From NCBI GenBank assembly GCA_900095095.1, contig FMBT01000318.1:62001-126000 (forward strand): a stretch of 64,000 bases of DNA, in the 5' to 3' direction. The notes beneath the pieces are model-generated. The model searched no databases, was not told the DNA's origin, and was given only the letters and a program-made list of their open reading frames with translations. The stretch's first letter is position 1; the number at the start of each line of letters is the position of its first letter. Source of the DNA: Fragilariopsis cylindrus CCMP1102 (lineage: Eukaryota > Bacillariophyta > Bacillariophyceae > Bacillariales > Bacillariaceae). Positions 11,307-21,760 of the stretch are shown here, piece by piece. A program made the position numbers and the translations under genes.

Positions 11307-13316
11307 ATGACGCAGTCACCGGACAATCCTGAAGATCCATCATCATCATCGTCGCCGTCACAGCCACCAACAACTGCTGGTTTGAATTGGACAGAGATCC
11401 TTCAAAAGACGAAAAATGTACAGCGTGAATTTTCTGAAAATAATAGCAAGTCATTGGATAACTTTCAGACCTACGTCGAATCTAAGTTCCTTCCATGCCA
11501 TGATCAGTTCTTAGTATATGCAAAGGAAATGTCGCTCAGCAAGAGTGATTCGAAACTATGTCCTGATAAAATTAAGGAGTTAGTTGTTCAGACTAGAGCA
11601 GCACTCCGATTTGGTCTTTCATATCTATCAATATATGAAAAATATTCATCCTATAGTAGCGAGGAAACTGTTGATGTTGTCCGAGCCATTCAATATACAA
11701 CGATAATAGAATATAGATGGTACGAACCCCTCGTGACTTTACTTAGTCAACGACGAGGTGATTCCAAATGTCGAATATATGCAGCCCAACTTATGAGTAA
11801 TCTTGTAACATCTAATGTACAAACAGCTGTATTTGTTTCATCGAACGTACGGATATCTCCATCATCAGAATCTGTATCGTCTTCCATCATTGAAACGATA
11901 TCATCATCTCCTGTATGCGGCGGTGGTGTAGAGCCAAACTGGGTTGATATGATTCTATCAGCCGCCATATCTAGAAATCGAGAGGCTATTGCAGCTATCA
12001 CAGCAATCCTACACAATTGTATCTGTTCTCTACTGATAAAAAGTAGTAATGATGACGACGACAACGACGATGATGATGACGTATCAACGAATAATAATCA
12101 CAATAGTAATGATATTCAATTTGTCAAAGATATTTCCTCAAACGGAATGCTGATAAGTACCTTACTTAGGCATTTTGTATCTGCGGAAGCGGTAACAGAT
12201 GCAATCGTAAAAGTCGACGACGTTTCAGGATCCAAAAAGGAACAAGTTGATGATCATTGGGACTCTGCAACAGAATGGATACAACTATTCCTATCCAAGC
12301 TAGCAAAATTGGGGATGTTACTCAGTATGTTCTCTTCAATCAATACTCCACGTTGTACTACAAGTACTTCTATTACTAGCACCGATGGAAAGTGTACGAA
12401 ATCTACACTAAGGAAATTATTACCAGAGCAGAATATTCTATTGCATTGTATGTCAAGAGAGATCGATACATATGCTATGGAGTATTGTACCAACAACAAT
12501 AACGTTCAAGATCCATTTGGTGAAGAAGCAGCGATAGGGGAACCAAGCAATTCCAGCTATGCCTTTTTGGCCAGCCTAATGATCGAGTTGTCTCCTTGGT
12601 TTCGACGTCAAAGACTACCGAAAACTACGAAAACACATGAATACGATCAAATCAAAGAAGAAGGCGACGATGACTTTAATCAACAGCTTATGCTATCTGG
12701 CTATATAACTATCAACGAAATTCTGGGATGTTCTCTTGGAATCGATAGTCCACTCAATAAAATACTACGATTGTATTTAGGTCAAGAAACTATCATATTA
12801 CAAGAAGCTATAAAATCACTTGGTGTCATGCTAGATGATTTGGCTGGTAAAAGTGTTGGATGCAAGAGTAGTGATATCCACATGACTAAAGACGATCAAA
12901 GACTATTGGTATCATTAGTACAATTTGTCGGTAACTTTTGTTATAAATGCAGGCACAATCAGGACTTGTTACGAATGACAATAGTTCCCAAGGAAATCGA
13001 ATCAATAGACGGTTACGACGAGGGCAGTGGAAAGAATTCGGAATCATCTTCTGATAAAAATACGAATGTCGTAATGCGTAATGGATTGCACGTCCTACTT
13101 TCTTGTACAACTCATGCTACCGCGTGCTTCACCTTGCGAGAATGGGGTGTTATTGCGATACGTCACCTCTTAGAAGACAACTCAGAGAATCAAGCAGTAG
13201 TGGAAGAACTCATGGCCCAGGATACTGTACAATCAGCTGAACTACAACAGGCTGGCGTACAAGTTCAAATGACTCCCAAAGGAAATTTTTCGATATCACC
13301 AATTGACGAAAAATAA
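11307..13316 (+). CDS. Ataxin-10 homologue
   Basis: Predicted 669 residues, single exon. The C-terminal part (about residues 530-650) matches the ataxin-10 domain: FVGNFCYKC, then NGLHVLLSCTTHA, then FTLREWGVIAIRHLLEDN. The rest is helical ARM/HEAT-like, with Asp/Asn and Ser runs as in other proteins of this genome. Ataxin-10 proteins are cytosolic scaffolds linked to cytokinesis, cilia and survival in animals; yeast Ctr86 is related. The role in this organism is unknown. It is convergent with the epimerase gene 136 bp downstream. Confidence 0.87.
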   Translation: MTQSPDNPEDPSSSSSPSQPPTTAGLNWTEILQKTKNVQREFSENNSKSLDNFQTYVESKFLPCHDQFLVYAKEMSLSKSDSKLCPDKIKELVVQTRAALRFGLSYLSIYEKYSSYSSEETVDVVRAIQYTTIIEYRWYEPLVTLLSQRRGDSKCRIYAAQLMSNLVTSNVQTAVFVSSNVRISPSSESVSSSIIETISSSPVCGGGVEPNWVDMILSAAISRNREAIAAITAILHNCICSLLIKSSNDDDDNDDDDDVSTNNNHNSNDIQFVKDISSNGMLISTLLRHFVSAEAVTDAIVKVDDVSGSKKEQVDDHWDSATEWIQLFLSKLAKLGMLLSMFSSINTPRCTTSTSITSTDGKCTKSTLRKLLPEQNILLHCMSREIDTYAMEYCTNNNNVQDPFGEEAAIGEPSNSSYAFLASLMIELSPWFRRQRLPKTTKTHEYDQIKEEGDDDFNQQLMLSGYITINEILGCSLGIDSPLNKILRLYLGQETIILQEAIKSLGVMLDDLAGKSVGCKSSDIHMTKDDQRLLVSLVQFVGNFCYKCRHNQDLLRMTIVPKEIESIDGYDEGSGKNSESSSDKNTNVVMRNGLHVLLSCTTHATACFTLREWGVIAIRHLLEDNSENQAVVEELMAQDTVQSAELQQAGVQVQMTPKGNFSISPIDEK

Positions 13317-13452
13317 TAGGATAGTTTGCATCCTAGCTAGTACGAATAAGAGAAATTATATCATACACTGGATCGATTACTAGAAAATAATGAGCAGCTA
13401 TAATAATAAAGTTTGTAATTATGTTACAATATTCGTATGTTGTAGTGTCACA

Positions 13453-14710
13453 TTAACTAGCATACCCGTTTGGGTTTTGGGATTGCCAACTCCAAAGATC
13501 CCGACACATCTCATCAAGCGTCAGTTTTGCCTCCCAACCTAATTTAGTCTTCGCCAAGGTAGCATCAGCGTAGCATGTAGCAATATCACCAGGACGGCGA
13601 GCACCCACCTTACATTTAATTTCATGTCCACAGGCTTTGCCCATGGCCTTGGTCATATCAAAAACACTGCATCCGTTTCCCGTTCCTAGATTAAAGGTAT
13701 ACGTTCCAGCTTCTTTCTTTCCCGCGTATTCAATAGCTGCAATGTGTCCTTCTGCTAGATCCATGACGTGTAAATAATCACGTACACCGGTCCCATCTGG
13801 CGTTGGATAATCATCTCCGAAGACCGTAAGAAATTCACGTCGTCCAGCAGCAACTTGAGCAACGTATGGCATTAAATTATTAGGAATACCATCGGGATCC
13901 TCACCAATTTTTCCTGATGGATGAGCCCCGATGGGATTAAAATAACGAAGAATAACAACAGACCAATCTGTGGTACCAGATTCTCCCAATGTTTTTGAAT
14001 TATAAAAGTCTCGAAGAATCTCCTCGATCATATACTTCGTTCGTCCGTACGCATTTGTTATACCGGTTCCGACAGTTGTTTCCTCTGTAATTGGCATTTT
14101 ATCAGCAGCTCCATACACTGTAGCAGAACTTGAAAATACAATAGAATGGCAACCGAATTCGTCCATAAGCTCGAGTAGGAAGAATGTTCCGGTTAGATTG
14201 TTGTGGTAATACTTTAATGGAATTTTAGTACTTTCACCGACGGCCTATATTTTTTGAAGTGGGTCGAACATTGTTTATTGTTAGAAAATTGATTAGATCG
14301 TACAAATTAGATTGAACCACACAGAGAAATCGGATTAGATTACTATATGAACCAGCACGAACGAATATGTTTTTTTTCTTCTAAATCTTAATTGTATTCA
14401 CCTTTAGTCCAGCGAAGTGAATACATGCATGAAACGTTGGAGATGTTTCGAAAACTTTTTTTAATGCATTCCTATCACATATATCTACATTATGAAAAAC
14501 AAGACGTTCCTTTCGAGCTGCGTCATCGAGGTTGACAAGCTCTGCTACACGATCTAAAGCAGCCAAACTTGAATTTATTAGATTGTCTACAACGACAACA
14601 TTGTATCCTTGCTCTAAAAGACATACGATGGTATGACTACCAATATAACCAGCTCCACCAGTAATAAGAATAGGACCTATTGCTGCAGCTTTTGCCGTTG
14701 TCGTTGCCAT
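13453..14710 (-). CDS. GALE: UDP-glucose 4-epimerase
   Basis: Two exons, 14710-14402 and 14244-13453 (phase 0, GTGAAT donor), give 366 residues. The N-terminal NAD+-binding motif is ITGGAGYIGSH. The catalytic Ser/Thr region SSSATVYG and Tyr-x-x-x-Lys (AYGRTK, about Y169/K173) are present, as are NPIGAHPSG and RDYLHVMDLA, all typical of GalE. The enzyme interconverts UDP-glucose and UDP-galactose in the cytosol, feeding galactolipid and polysaccharide synthesis. Length is normal (340-350 in most species) and all key residues are present. Confidence 0.96.
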
Positions 14711-15220
14711 GGTAGTATAGTAATTCTTTGTTTGTTGTGCTAATAGAGCGAGAGACTAAAAGCTTCGCTTTTTTATATGTCAACAAAAAATAATAGATTC
14801 CTTCGGTAATTGTGTTCGGTGATGACTTTTTTGTACAAAAAATTACAAAATTCAAATCTGAGAATACTTCCTAGTCAAGTTTCCTGTCTACTCCTATGAT
14901 TGAAAAAAGAAAAGAAAAAGGAAAATAAAGTTAGGTAGGCTCGAAGGGCATGTTAAGCTCGTATAATTAGCAAGCCAACATACAGCAATTAAACATGTAA
15001 AAATCAAAACCATTCTTTACTAGGACTGTACGTTGGAGTTGCTGCCTTCCTCGCTAAATACAACGCTCCTCGGAATTAATTCCACGATGCATACCGAAAA
15101 GCGAGATCTGTCGGTAACATCTAAATTCACAACTCGCTCTCTTTCCGGACGAACGACAATGGAATAATTTGACTGAGTATAACTGTATCATCCTCATATA
15201 ACGTGTTCAATAAATTCATC
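14711..15220. other. Divergent intergenic region
   Basis: A 510-bp AT-rich region upstream of the epimerase and of the protease-associated reading frame. No RNA gene or repeat recognised. Confidence 0.4.
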
Positions 15221-16538
15221 ATGGCCGAAGAACTAGTTAAAGCTCAAAAATCTCTTCGAGAAATGGACTATGATTCCATGTCAGAAGAAGAAGAAGAAGA
15301 AGAAGAAGGGGAGGAGGACGAAAAGAAACAGAGCAGTCTCGTTTCCTTTCCCACACCCAAGCATGTTATAGACGCTAATAATAATAATAATACTATATAA
15401 TAATAATAGTAGAATCAATAATTATGAATCGACAACCTCATTGGAGAAATTTTTCTCTTCAACTGACGACGATGACGACTTTCAGAAAAATAATAACAGT
15501 AATAATATTCTTATTGATTTTGATGATGTGATCAAACCATCAAGTAATAATACTAATATATAATAACAACCGCTGACGAGAATGCTAAACACTCTACACT
15601 AAAAAACTCCAGCTCCTAATTCACTTTTTGATGACGATGATTCGACTGCAGCATTTACTGTAGAACTTCAGACATTTAATAGTAATAATAATAATAATAA
15701 CAATAATAACAACGACGATATTACCAAATTTACGACTACCAACGGGGGTATTGTTCATACAACCACGTATCCTGGTACGGCTGGATATCTTGAAATGGAA
15801 GAAGAACCATCAAGAGAAGTTTACAACGAAAGAAACATTGACAACAATAATAGCAATACAATACCAATATCATAACAATATCAATAACTCTACTAAATAA
15901 TAGGTGATTCAATAAGAACAGACTCAGGATTGGTATTGACTCATCGGAAGATTCCAGCTGTATCAACGACCCATCGCAATCATCAGCAACAGCAACAACA
16001 ACAGCAGCAGCAGCTGCAGCAGCGACAACAAAATCCTACACATCGAAATCATCTTCAACATCATAATACGCAACACCATGACGGTAGTAATGGTAACAAT
16101 AGTAGTGGATTTCGTGATGCTCAACAGGATTACTTTGAGGTAGATAATGGAGTCTTCCGTGGATGGAATAAGATAATCCTAATTTTCAAAAACAACAACA
16201 ACGTGAAGGGTACTTTGGATCATCTAGTGGTGGAATCGGTGGTCGTCAAGGAAACTACACTGGTGGTGGTGGTATGCATTCCATGACTATGGTACGAGCG
16301 AAACGTCTTATGTCATTTGTTAGAATTTGGGTCGTCTTATTTTCTTTAATACTTTTGGCAATGACTGGAGTTTTTTTTCATTCACTGGACATCATGAAGA
16401 TCCAGCAACGACAACATCAACAAGAACGACGACTCAAACAAACAACGATGCTTCTAATAATAATGATGGTCGTAGTAGTAGCTCTTCAAGAGATGTATTG
16501 CTGTCGGTTGTTGCACCAGAAGAAATTTTTTACTACCG
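15221..16538 (+). pseudogene. Broken N-terminal extension of the papain-type protease
   Basis: From the ATG at 15221 the reading starts MAEELVKAQKSLREMDYDSM with a Glu run, then breaks near 15395. Further open pieces follow in changing frames up to the protease ORF: Asp/Asn-rich segments, a Gln/His-rich segment at 15930-16150, a Gly-rich stretch, and a basic/hydrophobic segment (VRAKRLMSFVRI then about 20 apolar residues, 16289-16378) that looks like a signal anchor. The last three breaks (near 16168, T8 at 16371-16378, T6 at 16526-16531) are each repaired by one added base and would join the anchor to the protease. If so, the product is a type II membrane protease with a long cytosolic tail. 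Breaks between 15390 and 15910 go in both directions and could be real decay or non-coding sequence. Confidence 0.45.
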
Positions 16539-18248
16539 ATGGAGGATGTTTCTCAGCTTTCTTCTTCTTCTGCGCAACAGAAAGCATATCGTGCGCGTGT
16601 AATACAACAGCAACAGCAGCAGCAGCAGCAGCAACCTCTAAGGTTGCAACCCCCGCAACTTGGTCAACAACACCGTCATTTATTAGTAAATTCTGTTAGT
16701 AGCGGCAATAGCAACGGGAATGATAATAGTGGTTCTTCGCATCGTTTTCTGCTGGGACTTCGGCAAGAGTTTGAGGATTGGATGATGCTTCATAATAAGG
16801 CGTACCATTCGGAGGAAGAAAAACAGCATCGATTTTCTATTTGGTCACAAAATCATGCACGCACAGCCGAAAAAAATAGACGCCATGGACCATGTACATT
16901 AACCAAGCAACATGTCTTTGGTTCAAATCATTTCAAAGATCTGGCTCCGGAAGAATTCCAAGCAAAATTCCTAACAGGATATAAGGGTGCATTTACCGAT
17001 GTACTAGAAGATAAGAGACAAGAACAACCACCTGATATTCGTCGACTGCGAAAGGATTCTGGTATTGTACTGAATCCGAAGATTCACAAGCTTAACATTC
17101 ATGAATCGGTCGTACAGAAGCAACGTCATTTGAAGAATACATATAAGCCACAAGTTATGGGTAGCTCATCGATGTATTGCAAATGGTATGATTTGTCTTG
17201 CGTACTGCGTTATATCTGGCAATCTACTGGTATTCAATTTGGCAGCCTAATTGGAACGATGGAGCCAAAGTATGATGCCGATGCCTTTCCAAATTCTGTT
17301 GACTGGAGAGATTCTGGAGCAATTTCCGATATTCGTACGCAGGGTGAATGTGGAGCTTGTTGGGCTGTTACCGCAGTCGAAGAAGTAGAATCGGCGGTTT
17401 TCCTCAATACGGGAACTTTGTACGCACTTTCCGAATCGGAAATTATTGTATGCGATGACAGCTGTGAAATGTGCTCTGGTGGCTGGCCTCAAAATGCTTT
17501 TGAATGGGTTATGGATCACGGAGGTTTGCCACTTCAAAGTTCATTCCCCTACGATGCATACACATTGATTGCGCTTACGGCAGGTTTAGAAGGAGAAAGT
17601 GACTACTACAATGAGGATTCTGTTGAATCGTACCGTTCTGAAATGTGCCCCGCAGATGGTGATAGTTCCGGATCCGGTTCAAATAGCAACGACGGCAATT
17701 CTTACTGGGAAGATGGTATGGAAAATGAGAACTACGCAGATTACTCTAACCAGGGTCGCTACGGTAATATTCGAGGCTATGGGTATGCCACGGATCGTTG
17801 TCTCTGTTACTCCGATGGATCAGGTTGTGATTGCGAAGATCAAGACGAAGACACAGCCATAAATAATATTGCAACCTATGGGCCATCGGTAGTATGTTTA
17901 GAGGCTTCTACATGGCAAGATTATGGTGGTGGAATCATCACATCCGACAGTGGCTGTGCTCAAACATTCTTGGACATGAATCATTGCGTTCAAGTAGTAG
18001 GGTACGCCTTTACCACGGGGTCTTCCGACTGTAACGACAGCAACGATGAAGGATGTGATAGCAACGATGAGAACTCCGGAAGCGATAGCGGAAGTAACAG
18101 TGGAAGTGGTGACTCCAATGGCAGAGAAGGATATTGGATCGTACGTAACCAGTGGGGTGATAGTTGGGGCATGAATGGCTATGCATATGTCTCAATGGGA
18201 ACCAACACGTGCGGGATTCTAAATGATATGACTATTGCTTACGCATAG
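16539..18248 (+). CDS. Papain-family (C1A) cysteine protease with I29 prodomain
   Basis: The intact part is 569 residues from ATG 16539. After a Gln run comes an inhibitor I29 propeptide (about residues 68-145: EFEDWMMLHNKAYHSEEEKQ, then HFKDLAPEEF). The mature enzyme starts near SVDWRDSGAI with catalytic Gln268 and Cys274 in QGECGACWA, His482 in DMNHCVQVVGY and Asn537 in RNQWGDSWGMNGY. Two Ser/Gly/Asp/Asn-rich insertions interrupt the catalytic domain (about residues 355-410 and 495-525), which is unusual for cathepsins. It should be a lysosomal or secretory endopeptidase, made as a zymogen. The true N-terminus probably lies upstream beyond several frame breaks. Confidence 0.9.
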   Translation: MEDVSQLSSSSAQQKAYRARVIQQQQQQQQQQPLRLQPPQLGQQHRHLLVNSVSSGNSNGNDNSGSSHRFLLGLRQEFEDWMMLHNKAYHSEEEKQHRFSIWSQNHARTAEKNRRHGPCTLTKQHVFGSNHFKDLAPEEFQAKFLTGYKGAFTDVLEDKRQEQPPDIRRLRKDSGIVLNPKIHKLNIHESVVQKQRHLKNTYKPQVMGSSSMYCKWYDLSCVLRYIWQSTGIQFGSLIGTMEPKYDADAFPNSVDWRDSGAISDIRTQGECGACWAVTAVEEVESAVFLNTGTLYALSESEIIVCDDSCEMCSGGWPQNAFEWVMDHGGLPLQSSFPYDAYTLIALTAGLEGESDYYNEDSVESYRSEMCPADGDSSGSGSNSNDGNSYWEDGMENENYADYSNQGRYGNIRGYGYATDRCLCYSDGSGCDCEDQDEDTAINNIATYGPSVVCLEASTWQDYGGGIITSDSGCAQTFLDMNHCVQVVGYAFTTGSSDCNDSNDEGCDSNDENSGSDSGSNSGSGDSNGREGYWIVRNQWGDSWGMNGYAYVSMGTNTCGILNDMTIAYA

Positions 18249-18652
18249 AATATGAAAGAACTATAGTTATAACTATCATTAAAATTTGTGCTAAGTGATC
18301 TACTACTACTCTAATTGCTGTGCGTTGGAAATATAGTAGCACTTAGGCAATAAAGCGTTACCACTTAATCAATTTCTGTATATTATTGCTTATCGCCATG
18401 TCTTCGTTCTCAATATATTACCACTAAATCTTTTCGGAACGGAAAGTTTGTTGTTAGCTATCATCTCAATAATTTTTCCGGCTGCCTGTTGTCCGCGTCA
18501 TTATTGTGAGCGAAAAAATTACATTTAAACCAAAATTTGTGTTAGAACTGTATCAAATATGTTAGGATCAGTGGTATGGTAGTGAACAGTTGAAGTGGCA
18601 GCAGTACAGTACAAGGACGAAAACGAAGCACACACGAGTACACACGATTCGA
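18249..18652. other. Convergent intergenic region
   Basis: 404 bp between the ends of two convergent genes. It is AT-rich and shows nothing recognisable beyond a TACAGTA motif near 18606. Confidence 0.4.
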
Positions 18653-19777
18653 TCACTTTCCATCACTACCACCACCATCATCAGTAAGAAGTAGTGCTGA
18701 AACGACAGTAAAATCACTACTAGAACTTACCACAAAACCTGACGTCCCCGTAACGAAACAAGCTGTCCCCAAGGCCCCATCACAACTTCCCCTCGAAGAG
18801 TCGTTATTGTTTCTCGGTGGGGATTGAGGTGACTCTGTTGAATATACCGCTTGGATCTTCCACTTACGTGGAAGTTTACTTCGCTTCTTTCCGTTTTCAT
18901 CTCGAGACTTGGCCCCTGGTGTAATACCTTCTTGGAACCCGTAATACTTACGTAAGTTCTTACGACAAGATGATAACAACGGGTCCTCAATTGCTCTCGT
19001 CAGGTCGGCGCAAACGAATTTTGTGGGATCGGTCCGTCCCGCAGATCCACCGCAGGTAACAACACTCACACCTCGTCTAGCGCAACTTGCAATCCATGCC
19101 GATTTTGCATCGCTCCCGTCAATGGCATCCAAACAAGCAGTTACAGCAGTGGACGATGATTGTTCGATAGTGTCCCAGATTTCATCTGCATTTCCCTTTG
19201 AAACAAAGTCGTGTATTAATGTCACGTTACAATTTGGGTTAATTTCTATTATTCGTCGTTTCATAACATCAATTTTCATCTCACCAACGGTTGTTGAAAG
19301 TGCATGCAATTGACGATTTGTATTTGAAATACAGACATCGTCGAGATCAATAAGCGTAATGCATCCAATTCCTGAACGAGCTAATGCCTCAGTAGCCCAT
19401 GATCCAACGCCTCCGATACCAACAACGACCACATGACTCGCTTCCAGCCGATCAATCACCTGAAGGTAACCCTCTTGCGACGATTGTTGTTCCTCCTCTG
19501 GTGTAATGCTGGCTTTATTAGTGTACAATCGACCAACACCACTAAATCTTAAATTCCTTTCTTCGGACGACGGTGATGATGATGATATAGGCGACGATGC
19601 TGATATAGATGAGGACGAGTCAGACTCGACATTTTCGACTGTAGCACGTAGCCTGCTAGTAGGTAGTGACGAAGAGTAGTAACGATTGGATGAGGTGATG
19701 ACGAATGATCTTGACGGAATTGGCAGTAAAGTAATATCCAAAATTATGATCAACAAAACACCAGATAACATCTTCAT
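18653..19777 (-). CDS. ThiF/E1-like enzyme, TcdA-type (tRNA t6A dehydratase)
   Basis: About 374 residues from ATG 19777, chosen because a signal-like segment (MLSGVLLIIILDITLLPIP then RSFVIT) follows at once; an in-frame ATG at 19945 would add 56 unlikely residues. The E1-type nucleotide fold is clear: VVVVGIGGVGSWATEALARS, LIDLDDVCISNTNRQLHAL and TACLDAIDG. This wording matches bacterial TcdA/CsdL, which uses ATP to dehydrate tRNA t6A to its cyclic form. In yeast the homologues sit on the mitochondrial outer membrane; here the presequence suggests an organelle, perhaps the plastid. The extreme C-terminus is uncertain: a GTAAGT at about 18727 could be a splice donor, but no good acceptor follows. 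Confidence 0.85.
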   Translation of the reverse strand: MKMLSGVLLIIILDITLLPIPSRSFVITSSNRYYSSSLPTSRLRATVENVESDSSSSISASSPISSSSPSSEERNLRFSGVGRLYTNKASITPEEEQQSSQEGYLQVIDRLEASHVVVVGIGGVGSWATEALARSGIGCITLIDLDDVCISNTNRQLHALSTTVGEMKIDVMKRRIIEINPNCNVTLIHDFVSKGNADEIWDTIEQSSSTAVTACLDAIDGSDAKSAWIASCARRGVSVVTCGGSAGRTDPTKFVCADLTRAIEDPLLSSCRKNLRKYYGFQEGITPGAKSRDENGKKRSKLPRKWKIQAVYSTESPQSPPRNNNDSSRGSCDGALGTACFVTGTSGFVVSSSSDFTVVSALLLTDDGGGSDGK

Positions 19778-20459
19778 GGTAGCCTCTATTTCGTTTGATA
19801 ATAGTGAAGTTGATCGGAGATAAATTGATCCACAGGATGTGTTCTTGATGCTTTTACTGTTTTGATTTGATTGTAATTTGAAAAAAAAAACCTTATTGTT
19901 ATTCGACAAAAAAGTGTATGTTACAAAAATCAAGTTTCTTGGCATCTGTGACTGGCAGTCTGTACGCCGTACGCATAGAGACGAAATAGTGGTTCGATTT
20001 CTTCAAATAGAGTAAACAAACACCTAGGATATACAATTATTAATACAATTATAGTAAGAGAAGCTTTATTAAAACATCGAACTTGGCTGATACAATATCA
20101 TTGATTCTTCCATGAACCAAGAAATTTGTAATATCATTCTATGACAAATCAAAGACAACACAAAGGTTTCTCTCTCTTAAACAAATTAGTATAAAAATTA
20201 GAAGATAGTATACTAGAAACAGAGAATTATTGAATCCTAAAGAAAATATATGCATCTGTTGGATACAGTAACATAATACCGTTTCTATTCACTACAAACT
20301 ATGGGTATCACTTCTGTAAAATAAAAATACATGGAGTATTTCTATGTATATCGAATCTAAAAAAGAAACCAAGATATATCGGTAGTCTTATTATCGTTTT
20401 TTTTGACTGCTGTGACGCCCAATTATTTCTTTAGTATTAATGTAATAATACTCCAGACA
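19778..20459. other. Intergenic region
   Basis: 680 bp between two minus-strand genes. It is AT-rich with no ORF, RNA gene or repeat that I can support. Confidence 0.35.
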
Positions 20460-21281
20460 TTAGATGGACATAACCTTTGCCCCACCAGAGTTGGATGTAT
20501 CAGGCTGTATGGTGAAGTCTCCGTAGCCGTTTTCGATTGAAATTTGTTGTTGTTGCGGTTGTTGCGTTTGAGGATTCTGCTGAAATGAAGTAGGAGACGA
20601 TTGCTGTTGTTGTTGCTGCTGCTGCTGAAATTGTGGTGGTTGAACATTATATTGTTCCGCCGACGTTAGACTTGATACGCTTGATCTTTCACTACTGCCA
20701 ATACTATTATATTGTTGCTGTTGAGTATGTGTTACTTCTTCTCGTCCTGCTGCCACGAGGAACGCTAAAAACACATCTAACCAGAATATGATTGAACTCC
20801 ACCACCACATACTCCATAGACGATTGTTAGTAAGATTCCCACATGAATGTATTAAGTCTTCCGGTGTATAATGTGCTGCAGCATACTTACAAAGTGAAAA
20901 TGCATGTGAAAAGAATACAGAAACAAAGAATGCTAATATACCACCTCCAACACATATCCCAAGACACAGTCCAACAATAAATTCCGTTGGTTCGAATGAT
21001 CTTGGAGCGAAATTTATTTGATTATTATGTAATATCATAACAACAACCAAAGTTTGTAATGCCAATAAAGTAGCAGCAATGAAGGTCATAAATGAGACCG
21101 ATATTGATTTAATCAAAAGGAAAAAGTTGGATATCGTCAAAAAGAATAGGACATGATTTATAACCTTTGGAATCGTATCGACGTTAACAGCCATATAATT
21201 TGCTATAGGCGGTGGCATCATGTTTTGAATCGACCTTCCATATCCCTGTAAATTACTGGCATTATTATTATGATTATCCAT
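20460..21281 (-). CDS. Four-helix membrane protein, Gln-rich tail
   Basis: Predicted 273 residues, one exon. Four hydrophobic segments lie at about residues 42-62, 65-88, 103-130 and 155-178, giving a MARVEL- or tetraspanin-like layout, but none of their signature motifs is present. The C-terminal third is Gln/Ser-rich and probably cytosolic. Not recognised; the layout is common among stramenopile membrane proteins of unknown function. Confidence 0.6.
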   Translation of the reverse strand: MDNHNNNASNLQGYGRSIQNMMPPPIANYMAVNVDTIPKVINHVLFFLTISNFFLLIKSISVSFMTFIAATLLALQTLVVVMILHNNQINFAPRSFEPTEFIVGLCLGICVGGGILAFFVSVFFSHAFSLCKYAAAHYTPEDLIHSCGNLTNNRLWSMWWWSSIIFWLDVFLAFLVAAGREEVTHTQQQQYNSIGSSERSSVSSLTSAEQYNVQPPQFQQQQQQQQQSSPTSFQQNPQTQQPQQQQISIENGYGDFTIQPDTSNSGGAKVMSI

Positions 21282-21760
21282 AATATTATCGTATTATTAC
21301 CACTCATCAATTATTGAATAAATCGAATCGAATCCAATCTCAATCTCAATCTCAATCTCAATCAAATCAACCTCGTCGCTCGTTCGCTCGGGGAAATGGG
21401 TATAATGATCAAGTGTAATTCTGTAACTCTATACAAATGGCTTTTGTTGTCGTTTGATTTCTTGTGACTGTATCGTATATATCACATCTTCTTTCAGTTT
21501 GGATCTTGTCGATCATGAACTTAGATTTGGGGTCATTCATCAATTCGGGGTGAAGCACTCTAAACACACTTCACATAAATTTATCATGCAAAGATGTCGT
21601 AATGATCGTTGTTTTTGGGCGAACCCCCCCCCCCCTCGGGAGATAGCATCAAATTCACGATTCAACGGTAATATAAATCTTTTGATAAAAATAAATATGA
21701 AATCTTATTGTATTGTATTGTATTGTATTGTAAGATCATTCATTTCATTAGATAGCAACG
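21282..21760. repeat. Divergent intergenic region with microsatellites
   Basis: This 479-bp promoter region holds three simple repeats: CAATCT units at 21335-21362, a C12 run at 21624-21635 and five TATTG units at 21706-21730. Confidence 0.85.

Noticed and set aside
15601-15606. A AAA AAC heptamer in the protease upstream region as a -1 frameshift site
   Set aside because: Restoring the downstream frame here requires removing a base, the opposite of -1 slippage, and the surrounding sequence is low complexity.
16371-16378. T TTT TTT run as a programmed -1 frameshift site
   Set aside because: Direction and phase fit, but many unrelated genes show the same one-base deficit at ordinary short runs, so sequence error is simpler.
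19778-19945. Longer N-terminus of the TcdA-like protein
   Set aside because: The ATG at 19777 is followed at once by a signal-like segment; the extra 56 residues look like translated UTR.
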